Below, piece after piece: positions 6,725-17,508 of a DNA stretch of 64,000 nt; positions within the stretch are counted from its first letter, which is position 1, and each line of letters opens with the position of its first letter. Source of the DNA: Mycobacteroides chelonae. Lineage in GTDB: Bacteria; Actinomycetota; Actinomycetes; Mycobacteriales; Mycobacteriaceae. The notes beneath the pieces are model-generated. The model ran no database searches. It worked only from the letters and a program-made list of their open reading frames with translations, and was not told where the DNA came from. Made by a program: the position numbers and the translations under genes. The DNA lies in the NCBI GenBank assembly GCA_014204435.1, contig JACHLF010000012.1, forward strand, positions 1 through 64,000. The letters run 5' to 3'.

Positions 6725-8053
6725 ATGAACTCGATCGACGATCTACTGATGGCGGCCGCCGCTGTCGTCGAATCGTCGTTCGATGACCTCAACAACCCCG
6801 AGTTACTCTCGGCGCTCAGACAACTGGAAATCGCACAGCGCAAGCTCACATCAGCCTCACACTCACTACTGATGCGGCTGGTCGAACGCGGATCACCCGT
6901 CGCGCTGGGCGGAACGTCATTCGCCGACGTCTTGGCGCGGCATGTATCGATAAGCACTGCGACCGCCCGTCGTCGCCTGGCAGATGCTGCGCATCTCGGC
7001 CCTCGGCGCGCATTCACAGGCGAGCCTCTGCCACCTCTACTTCCGCACACTGCGCGCGCACTGCATGAAGGCCGTCTCGGTGACGAACACGTACGGGTCA
7101 TTCGCAGATTCTTCGACGGACTACCCGCGACGGTCGACACCAACACCCGTGAGTCCGCCGAGGAGCAGCTGGCATCGATGGGAACTGAGTTCGGCCCAGA
7201 ACAACTCCGTGCTGGCGCCACTCGGATCGCGGCTCTGATCAATCCCGACGGTCAGTTCTCCGACATCGATCGCGCCCGCAAGCGTTACCTATCGATCGGA
7301 CGCCAGGGCACCGACGGGATGAGCCCAATCAGCGGTCTTCTAGACCCAGAGACCCGGGCCTACCTGGACGCGGTATTGAGCAAGCTGGCGGCACCAGGCA
7401 TGTGCGATCCCCGCGACGAATCCCCCATGACAGAAGGCGAACCCGACTCGATGGCTGCCGAACGAGACGCACGTACGGCGGCCCAGCGTAACCACGATGC
7501 ACTCCGTGCGTGCCTACGCGGCACCCTGGCCTCCGGCACGCTGGGCTCACACCACGGACTGCCCGTCACGGTGGTGGTCTCGACGACGCTAAGCAAGCTG
7601 CAGCGCGCGTCTGGCCATGCGGTCTCGGGCAGCGGCAACCTGGTGCCCATCCCCGACCTGATCCGGATGGCCGCCCACGCCTTGCACTACCTCGCAATAT
7701 TTGACGACGACGGCCGTCCCCTCTATCTGGGAAGATCCAAAAGGATCGCCACTGCCGATCAACGAATCGTCTTACATGCCAGGGATCGCGGTTGCACCGC
7801 GCCCGGGTGTACGGTGCCCGGCTACCTTTGTCAGGTGCATCACGTCGAGGACTGGTGCGACGACGGACCCACCAACATCGACAATCTGACCTTCGCCTGC
7901 GGCCCGCATCACCGATTACTCCAACAGGGATGGAGCACCAGAAAACGCCGAAGCGACGGCTTCACCGAGTGGATTCCGCCGCCGCACCTCGACACGGGCC
8001 AGTCCCGCACCAACGACTACCACCACGCCGAACGGTTCACCCCGGGCTTCTAG
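6725..8053 (+). CDS. 13E12-repeat/DUF222 protein with C-terminal HNH endonuclease domain
   Basis: 442 residues. The N-terminal two thirds is the DUF222 region (ISTATARRRLADAAHL, VRVIRRFFDGLP) typical of the mycobacterial 13E12 repeat family. The C-terminal HNH module spans about 345-415: DRGCTAPGC, then CQVHHVEDW, then NLTFACGPHHRLL, giving two zinc-type Cys pairs and the His-Asn-His catalytic set. Family members are dispersed multicopy genes, often linked to mobile DNA, with poorly known roles. This copy is full length. The upstream 90 bases contain TGTGGAT motifs that I do not regard as an origin. Confidence 0.85.
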   Translation: MNSIDDLLMAAAAVVESSFDDLNNPELLSALRQLEIAQRKLTSASHSLLMRLVERGSPVALGGTSFADVLARHVSISTATARRRLADAAHLGPRRAFTGEPLPPLLPHTARALHEGRLGDEHVRVIRRFFDGLPATVDTNTRESAEEQLASMGTEFGPEQLRAGATRIAALINPDGQFSDIDRARKRYLSIGRQGTDGMSPISGLLDPETRAYLDAVLSKLAAPGMCDPRDESPMTEGEPDSMAAERDARTAAQRNHDALRACLRGTLASGTLGSHHGLPVTVVVSTTLSKLQRASGHAVSGSGNLVPIPDLIRMAAHALHYLAIFDDDGRPLYLGRSKRIATADQRIVLHARDRGCTAPGCTVPGYLCQVHHVEDWCDDGPTNIDNLTFACGPHHRLLQQGWSTRKRRSDGFTEWIPPPHLDTGQSRTNDYHHAERFTPGF

Positions 8054-8655
8054 CCCGCCAGATGTACCGAAAGCAACCACGCCGCAACGGATGCCCGGCC
8101 ATCGGGCTCGACCTGATGCCGCGCGAAGCCGCGTGCGGCACCTGATTCAAATCCGTTGAAGTTCGCATAGATCTTCACCGGACGAATCTCGTCGATGTCC
8201 CAATATTTCGAAACCACATCCCGCAGTTCGTTTTCGGTGACGGCGTTGATCGGTGATTCATCCGGGAACGCGGCGCGATCGAACACCAAAATGAAGTAGC
8301 GCGCACCGGGCGCGGCGGCCCAGACGATGGACCGTTGACAACCCTCACGCAGTTCGACGGGCATCGAGTGAAACAGTGTCGAGTCGATGATGGTCCAAGC
8401 GCCCGTCATGTCCGGTAAACGCCGAGATGTCAGCGACTGCGAAGCTGGCATTCGTCCGCACAGCCTTTCGCCAATTCGATGGCCTTAGGCGCGGAGTCCA
8501 GCCCGACGGTGATGTGCCCCACCTCGGCCAGGTAGAGAGAGGTCGCGGCCTCACCTCAGCCCGCGTCGAGCACCCAAACCGTCGGGACGCTCGCCGCGAA
8601 ATGCGGCCTCAAAAATCAGATCGGATTCCTCGCTGCCAGTCTTCTCAGTCGTGAT
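8050..8655 (-). pseudogene. Decayed class I SAM-dependent methyltransferase
   Basis: Read on the minus strand, the relic starts with ITTEKTGSEESDLIF at 8655, where ATC stands in place of a start ATG, and runs through VLDAG-stop-GEAATSLYLAEVGH: the Cys-type codon of the SAM-binding DAGCG motif has become TGA. A frameshift is needed just before this motif, another near 8455 (before NASFAVADISAFTGHDGR) and a third near 8390 (DTIIDS-type segment) to reach the readable tail TLFHSMPVELREG ... VSKYWDIDEIRP. It resembles small-molecule methyltransferases of about 200 residues. With a lost start, a stop in the cofactor motif and several frameshifts it cannot be functional. Confidence 0.75.
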
Positions 8656-8749
8656 CTCAGAATGTCAACTCGCCTGATATATGCCGAGGGGGCTGGCATG
8701 AAAATGGGAGGCAATTGCCAGGAACGCTCCCAACCGCCAAAATGGAAAA

Positions 8750-9952
8750 ATGAGCAACGACGAGGGGGGCGTCAATCCGACTCCGCTACCCCCGGGACCG
8801 CCGCCGGCCTACCCCCCTCCTGCCCCTGGCTATTACCCTCCCCCGCCGCACGGATATCCGCCGCCGGGCTTCGGACATCAGCCGCCGCCACCGGGCTACC
8901 AGCCACCACCGGTTCCCTACTGGGTGACACGGGAGCCACCGGCGCTCAAACCGGGCGCGATCCCACTGCGGCCGCTGGACCTGTCCGCTCTCTACAACGG
9001 GGCCGTCGCCGCCATCCGCGCCAACCCCAAGGCCACCGTCGGCCTCACTGCCGTCGTCGTGGTCATCAGCCAGCTGCTGAACTTCGCACTGCAAGCAGGC
9101 CCCATTGCCGGGCTTCTCGGCGGCGTGGGCGGCTTCGACGCCAATAACGACGACGCATTCGCCGCCGCATTCGGCATCGGCTACTTCGGCGGGGCACTCA
9201 TCGGCTACGTGGTCACCATGCTTGTCACCATCGTGCTCAGCGGCATGCTGACGGTGACCGTCGGGCGCGCCGTTTTCGGCGAACAGACCACCCCCCAAGC
9301 GGCATGGCAGCGCGCCAAGCCGCGCATCTGGGCCCTCATCGGACTCGCGGTCGTCTCGGGCCTGCTGCTGGCGATGCCGCTGGCGTTCGGTATCGCCGTC
9401 GTCGTCGGGCTTGCGCTCGCCGTCGGGCCGATGGCCGCAGTGCCAGCTGGTTTCGCGCTCACATTCGCCTTCCTGGCGCTGTACTTCTATCTCATTCCCG
9501 TCTTCGCCCTGTCCTCGCCTGTGTTGTTCCTGGAACGCCAGACTGTCTTCGGGGCACTGGGCCGATCAATGTCGTTGGTGCGCAAGGGCTACTGGCGTCT
9601 GCTGGGCATCTTGATACTCACGTCGATCATCGTCGGCGTGGTGGCAGGCATCCTGGGCATGCCCTTCAGCATCGGCGGGCAGATCGCCATGGGCATGGGC
9701 ACCTCACACAGCAGCGGTACGACGATGATCCTCGGTCTGGCGCTGACAACCGTCGGTGTCATGGTCGCCCAAATCATCACCCTGCCCTTCAACGCCGCGG
9801 TGAACGTGTTGCTGTACACCGATCAGCGGATGCGTACGGAGGCATTCGATCTCGTCTTGCAGACCGAGGCTATAACCCGAGAACGCTTCGGCCAGCCGGG
9901 CATCGACCCCGATCAGTTGTGGCTGCCCACCCGCCCCCCGGTTCAGGTGTAA
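8750..9952 (+). CDS. Pro-rich multi-pass membrane protein (Rv3689-like)
   Basis: 400 residues. The first ~65 are a proline-rich cytosolic tail with PPP-G/Y repeats (GYYPPPPHGYPPPGF). Then come about six hydrophobic helices between residues 85 and 360, including a paired segment ALIGLAVVSGLLLAMPLAF / IAVVVGLALAVGP. Layout resembles membrane proteins annotated with a glycerophosphodiesterase membrane-type domain, but no catalytic motif is visible. It is the first gene of a tightly packed five-gene operon; its TAA overlaps the next ATG by one base, implying translational coupling. A role as membrane partner of the MoxR/DUF58 module downstream is inferred. Confidence 0.8.
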   Translation: MSNDEGGVNPTPLPPGPPPAYPPPAPGYYPPPPHGYPPPGFGHQPPPPGYQPPPVPYWVTREPPALKPGAIPLRPLDLSALYNGAVAAIRANPKATVGLTAVVVVISQLLNFALQAGPIAGLLGGVGGFDANNDDAFAAAFGIGYFGGALIGYVVTMLVTIVLSGMLTVTVGRAVFGEQTTPQAAWQRAKPRIWALIGLAVVSGLLLAMPLAFGIAVVVGLALAVGPMAAVPAGFALTFAFLALYFYLIPVFALSSPVLFLERQTVFGALGRSMSLVRKGYWRLLGILILTSIIVGVVAGILGMPFSIGGQIAMGMGTSHSSGTTMILGLALTTVGVMVAQIITLPFNAAVNVLLYTDQRMRTEAFDLVLQTEAITRERFGQPGIDPDQLWLPTRPPVQV

Positions 9953-10599
9953 TGCCGGCCATCGACATCGATCGCGACTCGGCGGCCGATGCTGCCCAAC
10001 GCGAGCTGGCCAAACCGATCTACGAACATCCTTCGCCGCTCGACCGGCTGGTCAATTGGATCATCGAGCGCCTGGATGACCTGGAGTTCCGCGCCAGCTC
10101 GCTTCCCGGCGGCTGGTTCACCATTCTGGTGACCACGCTCATCGTGATCGCCGCCGTGGTGCTGTTGGTCCGTATCGCCCGCCGTGCGGTCCGGACCACG
10201 GGTGGTGCCGACTTCGGGCTGTTCGAATCCGGGGAGCTCACCGCGGCCGAGCATCGGGCGGCAGCCGAACTCGCCGCGTCCCAGGGTGATTGGTCCTCGG
10301 CCATTCGGCACCGGCTGCGGGCCGTGGCACGTCAGCTCGAAGAACGCACGATTCTCACCCCGGTGCCGGGCCGAACTGCCAACGAGCTGGCCGCCGATGC
10401 AGGGAAGGAATTGCCCTCACTGGCACGGGAGTTCCGGTCCGGCGCGGAAATCTTCAACGATGTGAGCTACGGCGAGCGACCCGGTACCGAACAGTCCTAC
10501 TGCCAGATCGCCGAGCTGGATGACCACATTCGCGACGCGCCGATCCTGGAGGCATCCACGGAGTCCGGCGTCACGACGGGGTGGGAGACGGTGCGGTGA
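9952..10599 (+). CDS. DUF4129 domain membrane protein (Rv3690-like)
   Basis: 215 residues starting at the ATG that overlaps the upstream stop. It has a short N-terminal region, one transmembrane helix at about 55-75 (WFTILVTTLIVIAAVVLLV), and a helical DUF4129 domain with AAAELAASQGDWSSAIRHRLRAVARQLEERTIL and PGRTANELA. This domain is a constant companion of MoxR ATPases and DUF58 proteins across actinobacteria and sits on the cytosolic side. Length is close to that of the M. tuberculosis Rv3690 product. Its biochemical role is not established; scaffolding between the ATPase and membrane partners is plausible. Confidence 0.85.
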   Translation: MPAIDIDRDSAADAAQRELAKPIYEHPSPLDRLVNWIIERLDDLEFRASSLPGGWFTILVTTLIVIAAVVLLVRIARRAVRTTGGADFGLFESGELTAAEHRAAAELAASQGDWSSAIRHRLRAVARQLEERTILTPVPGRTANELAADAGKELPSLAREFRSGAEIFNDVSYGERPGTEQSYCQIAELDDHIRDAPILEASTESGVTTGWETVR

Positions 10600-11731
10600 C
10601 CACCGGTACCGCAACCTCACCGCGCCTGCGGGACCGCCGGCGGACCTGGGCGTGGATACTGGCCGCATTGGTCGGCATCGTCGTTACCGCCCTACTAGTC
10701 ACCACATCGCCACGGCCCGAGGGCTATCTCGATCCAGAAGCCGTCACCCAGCGCGGCGGGCACGCGTTGGCTCAGCTGCTTCGTGACCGCGATGTCACGG
10801 TGATACGGGCCACCACCATCGCCGAGGTCCGCGCGGCCACACGCCCCGACAGCCAGCTCATGGTGCTGGACAACGGGAACATCTCCGGCGAGATACTGGA
10901 TGTCCTTGTCGGACTGCCGGGGGACCGCCTGCTGCTCGCGCCCTATTCCGACACCCGGGAGCAATTGGCCGCGCAGGTACGCATCGCCTCCTATGAGAGC
11001 AAGAAGGTCGTCCAGCCGGGCTGCGATCTGCGAGAAGCTCAGCGGGCCGGCGCAATTCAGACGTACATCGGTCCCATGTACGCATACACCAGTCCCGGCC
11101 CGGGCCAGGTCAGCTGCTACGGGGGCGCGCTGATGCGCTATCAGGACGGGAACCGCACCGTCACCGTGCTCGGCGATGACACCCTGCTGACCAATCTGCA
11201 ACTGGCCAAACAGGGCAACGCGGCCCTCGCCATGAACCTTGCCGGACGATCCTCGCACCTGGTTTGGTACATCCCCGAGCGGCCGCAGGTCGGTACCAGC
11301 GCTCAGCCGAAATCAATGGGTGATCTGATCCCCGACCAGGTCAGCATGGCGATCTGGCAGCTCTGCATCGTCGTGCTGTTGCTGGCCATCTGGCGCGGCA
11401 GGCGCCTGGGCCCCGTTGTCGCCGAGAAACTTCCCGTGATCGTGCGTGCCTCGGAAACCACCGAGGGCCGCGGTCGGCTGTACCGGTCGCGTCGCGCGCG
11501 CGACCTGGCCTCCGATGCGTTACGTGAGGCTGCGCGGTATCGGATCGTGCGCCGGCTCGGCCTGCCCATCGACGAGGCACCACAGGTCATCGCCACCACC
11601 GTGGCGCAACGTGTCGGGCGTGACCCCGCGGAGATTCACCATCTGCTGTTCGGCCCCGTTCCGTCGGATGACCCGCAGCTCACCAATGTGACTCAGCAGC
11701 TTGACATTCTGGAAAGGCAGGTACGCGAATC

Positions 11732-11735
<4 letters not shown>
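10596..11735 (+). CDS. DUF4350 domain membrane protein (Rv3691-like)
   Basis: 379 residues from the GTG at 10596, whose GTGA overlaps the stop of the DUF4129 gene; a GTG five codons earlier is possible. Two transmembrane helices flank an extracytoplasmic DUF4350 domain: one at about 16-36 (AWILAALVGIVVTALLV) and one at about 247-267 (MAIWQLCIVVLLLAIW). The domain, with RGGHALAQLLRDRDVTV and the Cys-containing segment VQPGCDL, resembles a GATase/periplasmic-binding-like fold without obvious catalytic residues. The C-terminal 110 residues are cytosolic and basic. It belongs to the MoxR operon and ends in another 4-base overlap. Confidence 0.82.
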
Positions 11736-12696
<961 letters not shown>

Positions 12697-12697
<1 letters not shown>

Positions 12698-14046
12698 TGA
12701 TTCTGACCGGGCGTACGGGATTGGTCGCGCTGCTCAGCGCGCTGCTGATCCTGGTGTCCCCATGGCCGGTTCGCTTGTTCTGGCTGCTACTACTTGCGCT
12801 CACGGTCTTGGTTGTCCTCGACATCGCCGCCGCCGCCAGTCCACGACGGCTCGCCTTCACCCGTTCCGGACCCGACTCCATCAGACTCGGCGAATCCGCG
12901 GACATCGCACTGCTGATCCAGAACCCGGGCCGCCGGGTGCGCGGCTGGGTGCGCGACAGCTGGGCACCGAGCATGCGGGCCACGCCCCGCGCGCACCGGA
13001 TGGATCTGCGCCGCGGCGAACGCACCCAAGTCGTCACCTCCCTGCGTCCCTTGCGTCGTGGCGACCACAAGCCGGCGACCGTCACGGCACGTACGGTAGG
13101 CCCGCTGGGGCTGGCCGGCCGTCAGGGGCGCCACGATGTGCCGTGGCAGCTACGGGTGCTGCCACCGTTCCTCAGTCGCAAGCATCTGCCGTCCCGGCTG
13201 GCCAAACTGCGTGAGCTGGAAGGTGCCGTCCCGGTGCTGATCCGCGGCCAGGGCACCGAATTCGACTCTCTGCGTGAGTATGTGGTCGGTGACGACGTTC
13301 GGTCCATCGATTGGCGCGCCTCCGCCCGTCGCAACGACGTGGTGGTGCGCACCTGGCGCCCGGAGCGGGACCGGCGCATCCTCGTCGTGCTGGACACCGG
13401 CCGTACCTCGGCGGGCCGCATCGGTGTCGACCCGACCTCGGGGGATCCGTCCGGGTGGCCCCGGCTGGATTGGGCCATGGACGCCGCACTGCTGTTGGTG
13501 GCATTGGCATCTCGCGCCGGCGACCGCGTGGACTTCTTGGCACACGACCGCGTGGTGCGCTCCCAGGTGTCCGGCGCGTCGCGCAGCGAGCTGCTGCCGC
13601 TGGTGGTCAACGCGATGGCGCCCCTGGAGCCCTCGCTCATCGAATCCGATGCTCGCGATCTCGTGGCATCCATCCGCCGCAGGTCGCGCCACCGCTCGCT
13701 CATCGTGCTGCTCACCGACCTGAACCCCGCCGCATTGGAAGAAGGCCTGCTGCCGCTGCTTCCTCAGTTGACCACCCATCACCACCTGGTGGTCGCCGCG
13801 GTCAGTGATCCGCGGATCGAGGACATGGTGATGCCCGAGAAGTCGACGGGGCCAGGGAACATCAGGTCACTCGATATCGAGCAGGTGTATGACGCGGCAG
13901 CGGCCGAACGCACCCGCGAGGGCAGACGCTGGATCGTCACACTGCTGCGCCGCCAGGGGGTCGAGGTTGTGGACGCACCACCCGAGGAAATCGCCCCCGC
14001 GCTTGCCGACAGATACCTGTCGCTGAAGGCCTCCGGGCGACTGTAG
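12697..14046 (+). CDS. DUF58 domain protein (VWA-like), MoxR partner
   Basis: 449 residues. Two short hydrophobic helices at the N-terminus (about 6-44) anchor the protein, followed by an Ig-like region and the DUF58 block FDSLREYVVGDDVRSIDWRA at about residues 190-209, with the DxGRTS-type metal-site strand ILVVLDTGRTS after it. DUF58 proteins have a von Willebrand A-like fold and are thought to be remodelled by the adjacent MoxR ATPase. Translation is coupled to moxR through a TAGTG overlap. The gene closes the operon; four bases later lies the convergent SpoIIM-like gene. Confidence 0.9.
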
Positions 14047-14049
14047 CGC

Positions 14050-15042
14050 TCAGGCGGCCGGAGCGTAGTCGGGAGCGTTCTCGATGTCGCCCGATTCGTT
14101 GGCGGCCACCCCGCGCCTACCCAGAATCACGACGTAAGCCAGGAACAAGGCCTCGGCGATCACACCGATTCCGACGCGGGCGAAGGTCGGCAGCGGCGAC
14201 GGAGTGACCAGCGCCTCGATGAGCCCGCTGACCAGCAGCGCCCCGACCAGCCCTCCGGCCACGGACATGACGGCCCGGCCCTGCTCGGCCAACACCTGCC
14301 CGCGGGGCCGGTCGCCCGGATCGATCACCCTCCACCCCAACCGCATTCCGGCACCGGCTGCCAGGAAGACGGCCGTCAGCTCCAACAGTCCGTGGGGCAG
14401 GATGAGACCGAAGAACACATCGCCGCGCCCGGCGGCGATCATCAATCCGCCGGCCACGCCCACATTCGCCGCATTCAGGAACAACACGAGCGGGATCGGC
14501 ATGCCCAGCAGCACGGCGAAGATGATGCACTGCGCGGCCACCCAGGAGTTGTTGATCCAGACGTGCAGAGCGAAGGCCGCGGCAGGGTGCTCGCTGTAGT
14601 AGTTCTCGAAGTCCTCGTTCACCAGGTGTGCGATCTCGTCGGGTGTACCGATCACCGATTGCAGTTCCGGCGAATGCATCACCCAGATGCCGACCGCGAT
14701 CGCCACCGCCATCGACCCGACCGTCGCACCCAGCCACCACCGCCAGCTACGGTAAGCGACCACCGGAAAGGACACCGTCCAGAAGCGGATGAAGTGGCGC
14801 CACAACGGGGCATGTTCTCCTGTGACGGCCGAACGTGCCCGGGCAACCAACATCGAGAGCCGCCCCACCAAGGCCGGATCACCCGATGCCGAGCGCACGG
14901 TGGACAGATGCGTGGACACCTTCTGATACAGCTCGACCAGCTCATCGATCTCGGGCCCGCTCAAGCTCCGCCTGCGCTTGACCAGCTCCTCCAGCCGGTT
15001 CCATGTCCCCCGATGAGTGGCGACGAATGCGTCCACGTCCAT
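14050..15042 (-). CDS. Stage II sporulation protein M-like integral membrane protein
   Basis: 330 residues. The N-terminal ~95 residues are a soluble helical domain (DAFVATHRGTWNRLEELVKRR), followed by about five to six transmembrane helices, including a hydrophobic block with FFGLILPHGLLELTAVFLAAGAGMRLGW. SpoIIM relatives in non-sporulating actinobacteria accompany RDD and MoxR/DUF58 genes, as here, and may act as a peptidase-independent membrane-remodelling or transport factor. It is divergent from the RDD gene with only 26 bases between start codons, so both share a promoter region. Length equals that of M. tuberculosis Rv3694c. Confidence 0.85.
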   Translation of the reverse strand: MDVDAFVATHRGTWNRLEELVKRRRSLSGPEIDELVELYQKVSTHLSTVRSASGDPALVGRLSMLVARARSAVTGEHAPLWRHFIRFWTVSFPVVAYRSWRWWLGATVGSMAVAIAVGIWVMHSPELQSVIGTPDEIAHLVNEDFENYYSEHPAAAFALHVWINNSWVAAQCIIFAVLLGMPIPLVLFLNAANVGVAGGLMIAAGRGDVFFGLILPHGLLELTAVFLAAGAGMRLGWRVIDPGDRPRGQVLAEQGRAVMSVAGGLVGALLVSGLIEALVTPSPLPTFARVGIGVIAEALFLAYVVILGRRGVAANESGDIENAPDYAPAA

Positions 15043-15068
15043 CTGGCAAATACTAGTAGTCTCGGATC

Positions 15069-15914
15069 ATGTCGGAGTTGGTGACGGGCGATGCGGTTGT
15101 CTTGGACGTCAAGGTGGCCCAGCTTCCGGTGCGGGTGGTATCCGCGTTCATCGACATCTTCGTCCAGGTGATCGTGCTGTACGCCGGGATCTTCGTCGTC
15201 GCGTTCTCACTCTCCCAGTTCGACGAGGCCCTGGCGGGAGCGCTCAGCATCGTCTACTCGGTGCTGGCTCTGGTCGGCTATCCGGTGGTCTGGGAGATGT
15301 CGACCCGGGGCCGCTCCCTGGGCAAGATGATCATGGGGTTGCGCGTGGTATCCGACGACGGAGGCCCGGAACGCCTGCGCCAGGCCGTCATCCGCGCCCT
15401 GGCGGCCGTGGTGGAGATCTACATGTTCATGGGTGCACCCGCCGTGATCACCAGCCTGGTGTCGTCCAGGGGCAAGCGCCTCGGGGACATCTTCGCGGGC
15501 ACCATGGTGATCAGCGAGCGAGGCCCCCAGCTCCCCCCGCCGCCGGTGATGCCGCCACCGCTCGCGGCCTGGGCACAGACCCTGCAACTGTCCGGACTCA
15601 CTACCGAGCAAGCCAATCTGGCTCGCCAGTTCCTGAATCGCGCAGGACAATTGGCACCGCATACCCGGGAGCAGATGCTCTACCAGATCTCCACCGATGT
15701 GCTGGCCAGCATCGAACCTCCGCCGCCGCCGGGCACTCCTCCGCAGTTCATGCTCGCGGCGGTGCTTGCCGAACGTCACTACCGCGCGCTGGAACAGATG
15801 CAGCCCGCCTATCCCTCGGCGCCGTGGCCACCGTTGCCACCGTCGGACTCGGCCGCACCACCGGCGGCTCCGGAATCCTCCGAACCGCCTTCGGGTTTCG
15901 CCACCCCCGGGTGA
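15069..15914 (+). CDS. RDD family membrane protein
   Basis: 281 residues. The RDD domain spans about 8-150 with three to four helices and the characteristic Arg/Asp residues (PVRVVSAFIDIFVQ, WEMSTRGRSLGKMIMGLRVV, RGKRLGDIFAGTMVI). The rest (150-281) is a cytosolic tail rich in Pro and Ala with a helical middle (TLQLSGLTTEQANLARQFL). RDD proteins are poorly understood transporters or stress factors; some have been linked to sodium/proton exchange. Here it neighbours both the SpoIIM-like gene and, convergently, a real antiporter. Its 3' end overlaps the antiporter gene by 106 bases. Confidence 0.88.
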   Translation: MSELVTGDAVVLDVKVAQLPVRVVSAFIDIFVQVIVLYAGIFVVAFSLSQFDEALAGALSIVYSVLALVGYPVVWEMSTRGRSLGKMIMGLRVVSDDGGPERLRQAVIRALAAVVEIYMFMGAPAVITSLVSSRGKRLGDIFAGTMVISERGPQLPPPPVMPPPLAAWAQTLQLSGLTTEQANLARQFLNRAGQLAPHTREQMLYQISTDVLASIEPPPPPGTPPQFMLAAVLAERHYRALEQMQPAYPSAPWPPLPPSDSAAPPAAPESSEPPSGFATPG

Positions 15915-17053
15915 GCGCCCGCGGCGGTTCTCGCGTAGATCGAACCGCCCAGGGTCGCCGCGACGATCGTCACCAGGGCGCCGAGGATGAGCGCCGCGGC
16001 CTCACCGTGCATCAACGACTGCTGCTGCTCACCGATCGCCGCCGCCGCGATGGGCACACCCAGCTGCGCCGAGGCCAGTGCTCCCAGTAACACCGGCTGG
16101 CCCAGCAGCCGGATAACCAGGTGTGCCAGCACGGCGGCCGCGCCCAAGCCCAGCCCCAACACCATCAGCTTGGGGTTCTCCCCGAGCTCACGCACGTGCA
16201 GGGACGAGCCCAGCCAGACGAAGAACAACGGCGAAAAGAAGCCCTCGGTGAATCCGAAGAGCTGTTTGGCCAGTCGGCGCGGCTCGCCGATACCCGCCAC
16301 GACCAACCCCAGAGCGAAGCCCGCCAACATGATCGACACGTGGGTCGCCACGGCCAGCGCCGCGAGGCCGAAGACGATGGCCAGGCTGATCCGCAGCTCC
16401 ATCGCCACCCGGCGTTGCTTCGAATAGTCGTGGAACCGATCGAGCAGCCCCGCTTGGTCGAGAGCGCGCAGGATCACGAAGACGATGCCCGCACACGCGG
16501 CCACCGCGACGGCACCGACCGCGGCCCGTGGCGCGTGCTTGAGGTCGATCACCAAGGGTAACAAGATGATTGATGCGGTATCGGCGATGGCCACCTGGGC
16601 CGTCATACTCAGCACCTTGGGGCCCTCAAGACTCAACGAGTCGATGATCGGCAGCACCAGCGCCGCCGACGAGGAGGCGATGAGTACCGCGTACAGCGGT
16701 GCGTGCCCGGTGTGAAATGCATTGGCCAGCAATACACCCAGCACCGCTCCCACCGCACCCACCACGATGGCGCGCAGCGCCGCCCGAGGTAGCGCGGCCA
16801 CCATGGTCTTGTCACGTATCGGCACATGCGTGCCCACGACGAACATGACCAGCGCGAAGCCGACATCGGCGAACATCTTAAATGTTGGATCGAACGCGTT
16901 GATCCAACCGAATCCAGTGCGCCCGATCACGATTCCGGCAATCAGCTCGCCGATCACCACCGGAATCCGCAGCTGCGTATTGAGCGCCAGCAACGGTCCG
17001 ATCAGCCCGACGATGGCGATGATCGCCAGGGTCGGAAACCCGAAGCTGCTCAT
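15809..17053 (-). CDS. Monovalent cation:proton antiporter (CPA2, KefB-like)
   Basis: 414 residues from the ATG at 17053 (MSSFGFPTLAIIAIVGLIGP). About twelve transmembrane helices are visible, with the family features PVVIGELIAGIVIGRTGFG near the N-terminus and the discontinuous-helix region around TAQVAIADTASIILLPLVID, whose Asp is the likely ion-binding residue. The C-terminus after about 375 is a Gly/Glu-rich tail (EGGSEDSGAAGGAAESDGG) that comes from the segment overlapping the convergent RDD gene; the stop at 15809 is the first in frame. There is no TrkA-N domain. It is preceded by a 127-residue ParB-like gene only four bases upstream, so the two are one operon. Confidence 0.9.
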   Translation of the reverse strand: MSSFGFPTLAIIAIVGLIGPLLALNTQLRIPVVIGELIAGIVIGRTGFGWINAFDPTFKMFADVGFALVMFVVGTHVPIRDKTMVAALPRAALRAIVVGAVGAVLGVLLANAFHTGHAPLYAVLIASSSAALVLPIIDSLSLEGPKVLSMTAQVAIADTASIILLPLVIDLKHAPRAAVGAVAVAACAGIVFVILRALDQAGLLDRFHDYSKQRRVAMELRISLAIVFGLAALAVATHVSIMLAGFALGLVVAGIGEPRRLAKQLFGFTEGFFSPLFFVWLGSSLHVRELGENPKLMVLGLGLGAAAVLAHLVIRLLGQPVLLGALASAQLGVPIAAAAIGEQQQSLMHGEAAALILGALVTIVAATLGGSIYARTAAGAHPGVAKPEGGSEDSGAAGGAAESDGGNGGHGAEG

Positions 17054-17057
17054 GGAA

Positions 17058-17441
17058 TCACTGCCAGGACACCAGATGGCAAGGGATATCGGTATTTTCG
17101 TCGGATATGTAACTGGCGCAGACCCGATGATACCCATCCGCGACTTCCAGGCGGGCTCCGCTGCGGGCGTCACCACGCACGAGCAGGATCGGGGACAACG
17201 ACTTGCCCTTGGCGATCTTCGCCAGGTCGCGGGCCACATGAGCGTTGGTTTTCGGCAACATCTCCAGGTGCGCCGCGCGCAGGATGTCCTTGGCCCTCCG
17301 ATACTCCAGGGTTGCGTTGCGTAGCGCCTTGACGGTCCGCCTCACCGTATCGGCCTCACCGACCAGGGACAGGTAGTCGACGGCCGCCACGTAGTCATGG
17401 TCCTCGGGCGCTTCCAGCCACTTCACGGTCATGGCGGTCAC
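17058..17441 (-). CDS. ParB/sulfiredoxin-like small protein
   Basis: 127 residues. The sequence AHLEMLPKTNAHVARDLAKIAKGKSLSPILLVRGD followed by LEVADGYHRVCASYISDE resembles a ParB/Srx nuclease-like core, in which GYHR is the phosphate-binding signature. The N-terminus (VKWLEAPEDHDYVAAVDYLSL) is specific to an actinobacterial subgroup. It is cytosolic and precedes the antiporter by four bases, suggesting cotranslation. Family members in this context have no proven function. Confident as a gene, uncertain in activity. Confidence 0.8.
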   Translation of the reverse strand: MTAMTVKWLEAPEDHDYVAAVDYLSLVGEADTVRRTVKALRNATLEYRRAKDILRAAHLEMLPKTNAHVARDLAKIAKGKSLSPILLVRGDARSGARLEVADGYHRVCASYISDENTDIPCHLVSWQ

Positions 17442-17508
17442 CCTACGACGCGCTGCGGGGAGCAGCCTTGCGAATCGATCCCGAAAGTTTTCATTGCATC
17501 ACGATCGA

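Noticed and set aside
8786..9298. Long minus-strand open frame opposite the Pro-rich membrane protein
   Set aside because: Shadow of codon bias in high-GC DNA; composition is Arg/Gly-rich with no domain.
9304..9951. Upstream extension of the DUF4129 reading frame
   Set aside because: The open frame runs through the preceding gene out of phase; the real start is the ATG at 9952 overlapping its stop.
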